Assembly (NCBI GenBank): GCA_027066965.1
Contig: JAMOMT010000184.1
Span: forward strand, 1-5,359
Direction: 5' to 3'
DNA length: 5,359 nucleotides
DNA from: Archaeoglobaceae archaeon
GTDB lineage: Archaea; Halobacteriota; Archaeoglobi; Archaeoglobales; Archaeoglobaceae
Positions within the stretch are counted from its first letter, which is position 1, and each line of letters starts with the position of its first letter. The position numbers were made by a program, and so were the translations under genes. The notes below the pieces were generated by a model. It did no database searches. It was given only the letters and a program-made list of their open reading frames with translations, and was not told the origin of the DNA. Positions 4,730-5,359 of the stretch are shown one piece after another.

Positions 4730-5359
4730 ATGAAGCACCTGATCTCTATTTCAGACCTTAGCAGCAATGAGCTCGAGGAGGTTATAGAGCTTGCAGAAAA
4801 ACTGAAGGCCGAGAGATATAAGGGGGTTGTTACGGATTACTTGAAAAACAGGAGCCTCGCGATGATATTCGAACTTCCATCAACTAGGACGAGAGTGAGT
4901 TTTGAGGTAGCTATGACTGATTTGGGAGGACACGCACTCTACCTGAACTGGAATGATCTTCAGCTTGGTAGAGGGGAGCCGATAAAGGACACCGCGAGGG
5001 TTCTCAGCAGGTACGTCCACGCCGTTACCATGAGAGTTAGAAACCACTCTACGATAGTCGAGTTCGCCGAGTATTCTACCGTTCCAGTCATAAACGCCCT
5101 GAGCAATCTCGAGCACCCCTGCCAGATAGTTGCGGATCTGCTGACGATAAAGGAGTACAAGGGTTGCCTAAAGGGAGTAAAGATCGTGTGGGTTGGAGAC
5201 GGGAACAACGTCTGCAACTCGCTAATTCTCGCTGCCGCCCTTGCTGGAATGGAGCTTGTGGTTTCGACCCCCAAGAAGTACGAGCCGAACGGGGAAATAG
5301 TAAAGAAGGCCAAGGAGATAGCCAGGGAGACCGGAGCTAAGATAGTTTTCGAGGCAAAC
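4730..5359 (+). CDS. argF: ornithine carbamoyltransferase (3' end beyond the window)
   Basis: The enzyme makes citrulline from ornithine and carbamoyl phosphate in arginine synthesis. The 210 codons present cover the carbamoyl-phosphate domain and the beginning of the ornithine domain of a protein usually about 305-310 residues long. The carbamoyl-phosphate loop STRTR (51-55), the following SFEVAMTDLGG, the QLGRGEPIKDTARVLSRY segment (78-95), the phosphate-site arginine in MRVR (101-104), HPCQ (129-132) and VGDGNNVCNS (155-164) are all present. The last two, with the FELPSTRTR context, indicate ornithine rather than aspartate carbamoyltransferase. The ornithine-binding SMG loop and the HCLP motif lie beyond the edge. 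MKHL at the start matches the Archaeoglobus protein as I recall it and has a GGTG site; an in-frame ATG at 4667 could extend the N-terminus by 21 residues. No frame break is seen. Confidence 0.95.
   Translation, partial: MKHLISISDLSSNELEEVIELAEKLKAERYKGVVTDYLKNRSLAMIFELPSTRTRVSFEVAMTDLGGHALYLNWNDLQLGRGEPIKDTARVLSRYVHAVTMRVRNHSTIVEFAEYSTVPVINALSNLEHPCQIVADLLTIKEYKGCLKGVKIVWVGDGNNVCNSLILAAALAGMELVVSTPKKYEPNGEIVKKAKEIARETGAKIVFEAN

Noticed and set aside
4477..4767. Minus-strand open frame (96 codons) spanning the AMMECR1/argF intergenic region
   Set aside because: It overlaps both the AMMECR1 N-terminus in another frame and the argF start on the opposite strand, and its basic Arg/Lys-rich end resembles non-coding translation.
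4960..5313. Minus-strand open frame (117 codons) inside argF
   Set aside because: argF is continuous and carries its conserved motifs here; the antisense frame has no support of its own.
1..5359. Search for a novel defence, mobile or biosynthetic system
   Set aside because: All but one gene match housekeeping families with intact motifs. No transposase, integrase, toxin-antitoxin pair, CRISPR repeats, tRNA or terminal repeats are visible, and base usage does not shift noticeably along the window.

Overview
The window reads as ordinary chromosomal sequence from a thermophilic euryarchaeon, most likely a member of the Archaeoglobales. Several things point there. The enzymes are archaeal versions: an ADH synthase that aligns from memory almost end to end with Methanocaldococcus MJ0400, a stand-alone AMMECR1 protein, and an archaeal TatD-like hydrolase. 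The ornithine carbamoyltransferase start closely resembles what I remember of the Archaeoglobus fulgidus protein. Promoters look like TATA/BRE elements, ribosome sites match AGGAGG or GGTG, and genes are tightly packed. Taxonomy is inferred from recalled sequences and was not searched.

Layout: (1) bases 1-21 are probably the tail of an upstream gene. (2) hypE (45-1091, +) encodes a NiFe-hydrogenase maturation protein with an intact C-terminal cysteine. (3) A short palindromic T-tract terminator (1110-1126) separates it from a convergent uncharacterised protein (1134-1700, -) with a GATase-like look. (4) A divergent promoter region (1701-1815) leads to a two-gene + strand unit: a TatD-like metal-dependent hydrolase (1816-2562) and, 6 nt later, a dCMP deaminase (2569-3075). 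(5) Convergent to these, on the minus strand, lie AMMECR1 (3960-4553) and then the ADH synthase aroA' (3100-3900), which has its own TATA box and a strong Shine-Dalgarno site. (6) A second divergent region (4554-4729) precedes argF (4730 to the window end, +), which is cut off after 210 codons.

The genes cover separate housekeeping jobs: hydrogenase assembly (HypE), dUMP supply for thymidylate synthesis (dCMP deaminase), the first step of the alternative archaeal aromatic amino acid pathway (AroA'), and arginine synthesis (ArgF). Only the TatD-like hydrolase and dCMP deaminase look like an operon. No RNA gene, mobile element, CRISPR array or phage-like gene is visible. I found no undescribed system; the points worth a second look are the uncharacterised protein, an extra segment in HypE, and alternative starts for argF and aroA'. 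No stretch over 300 bases lacks a gene.
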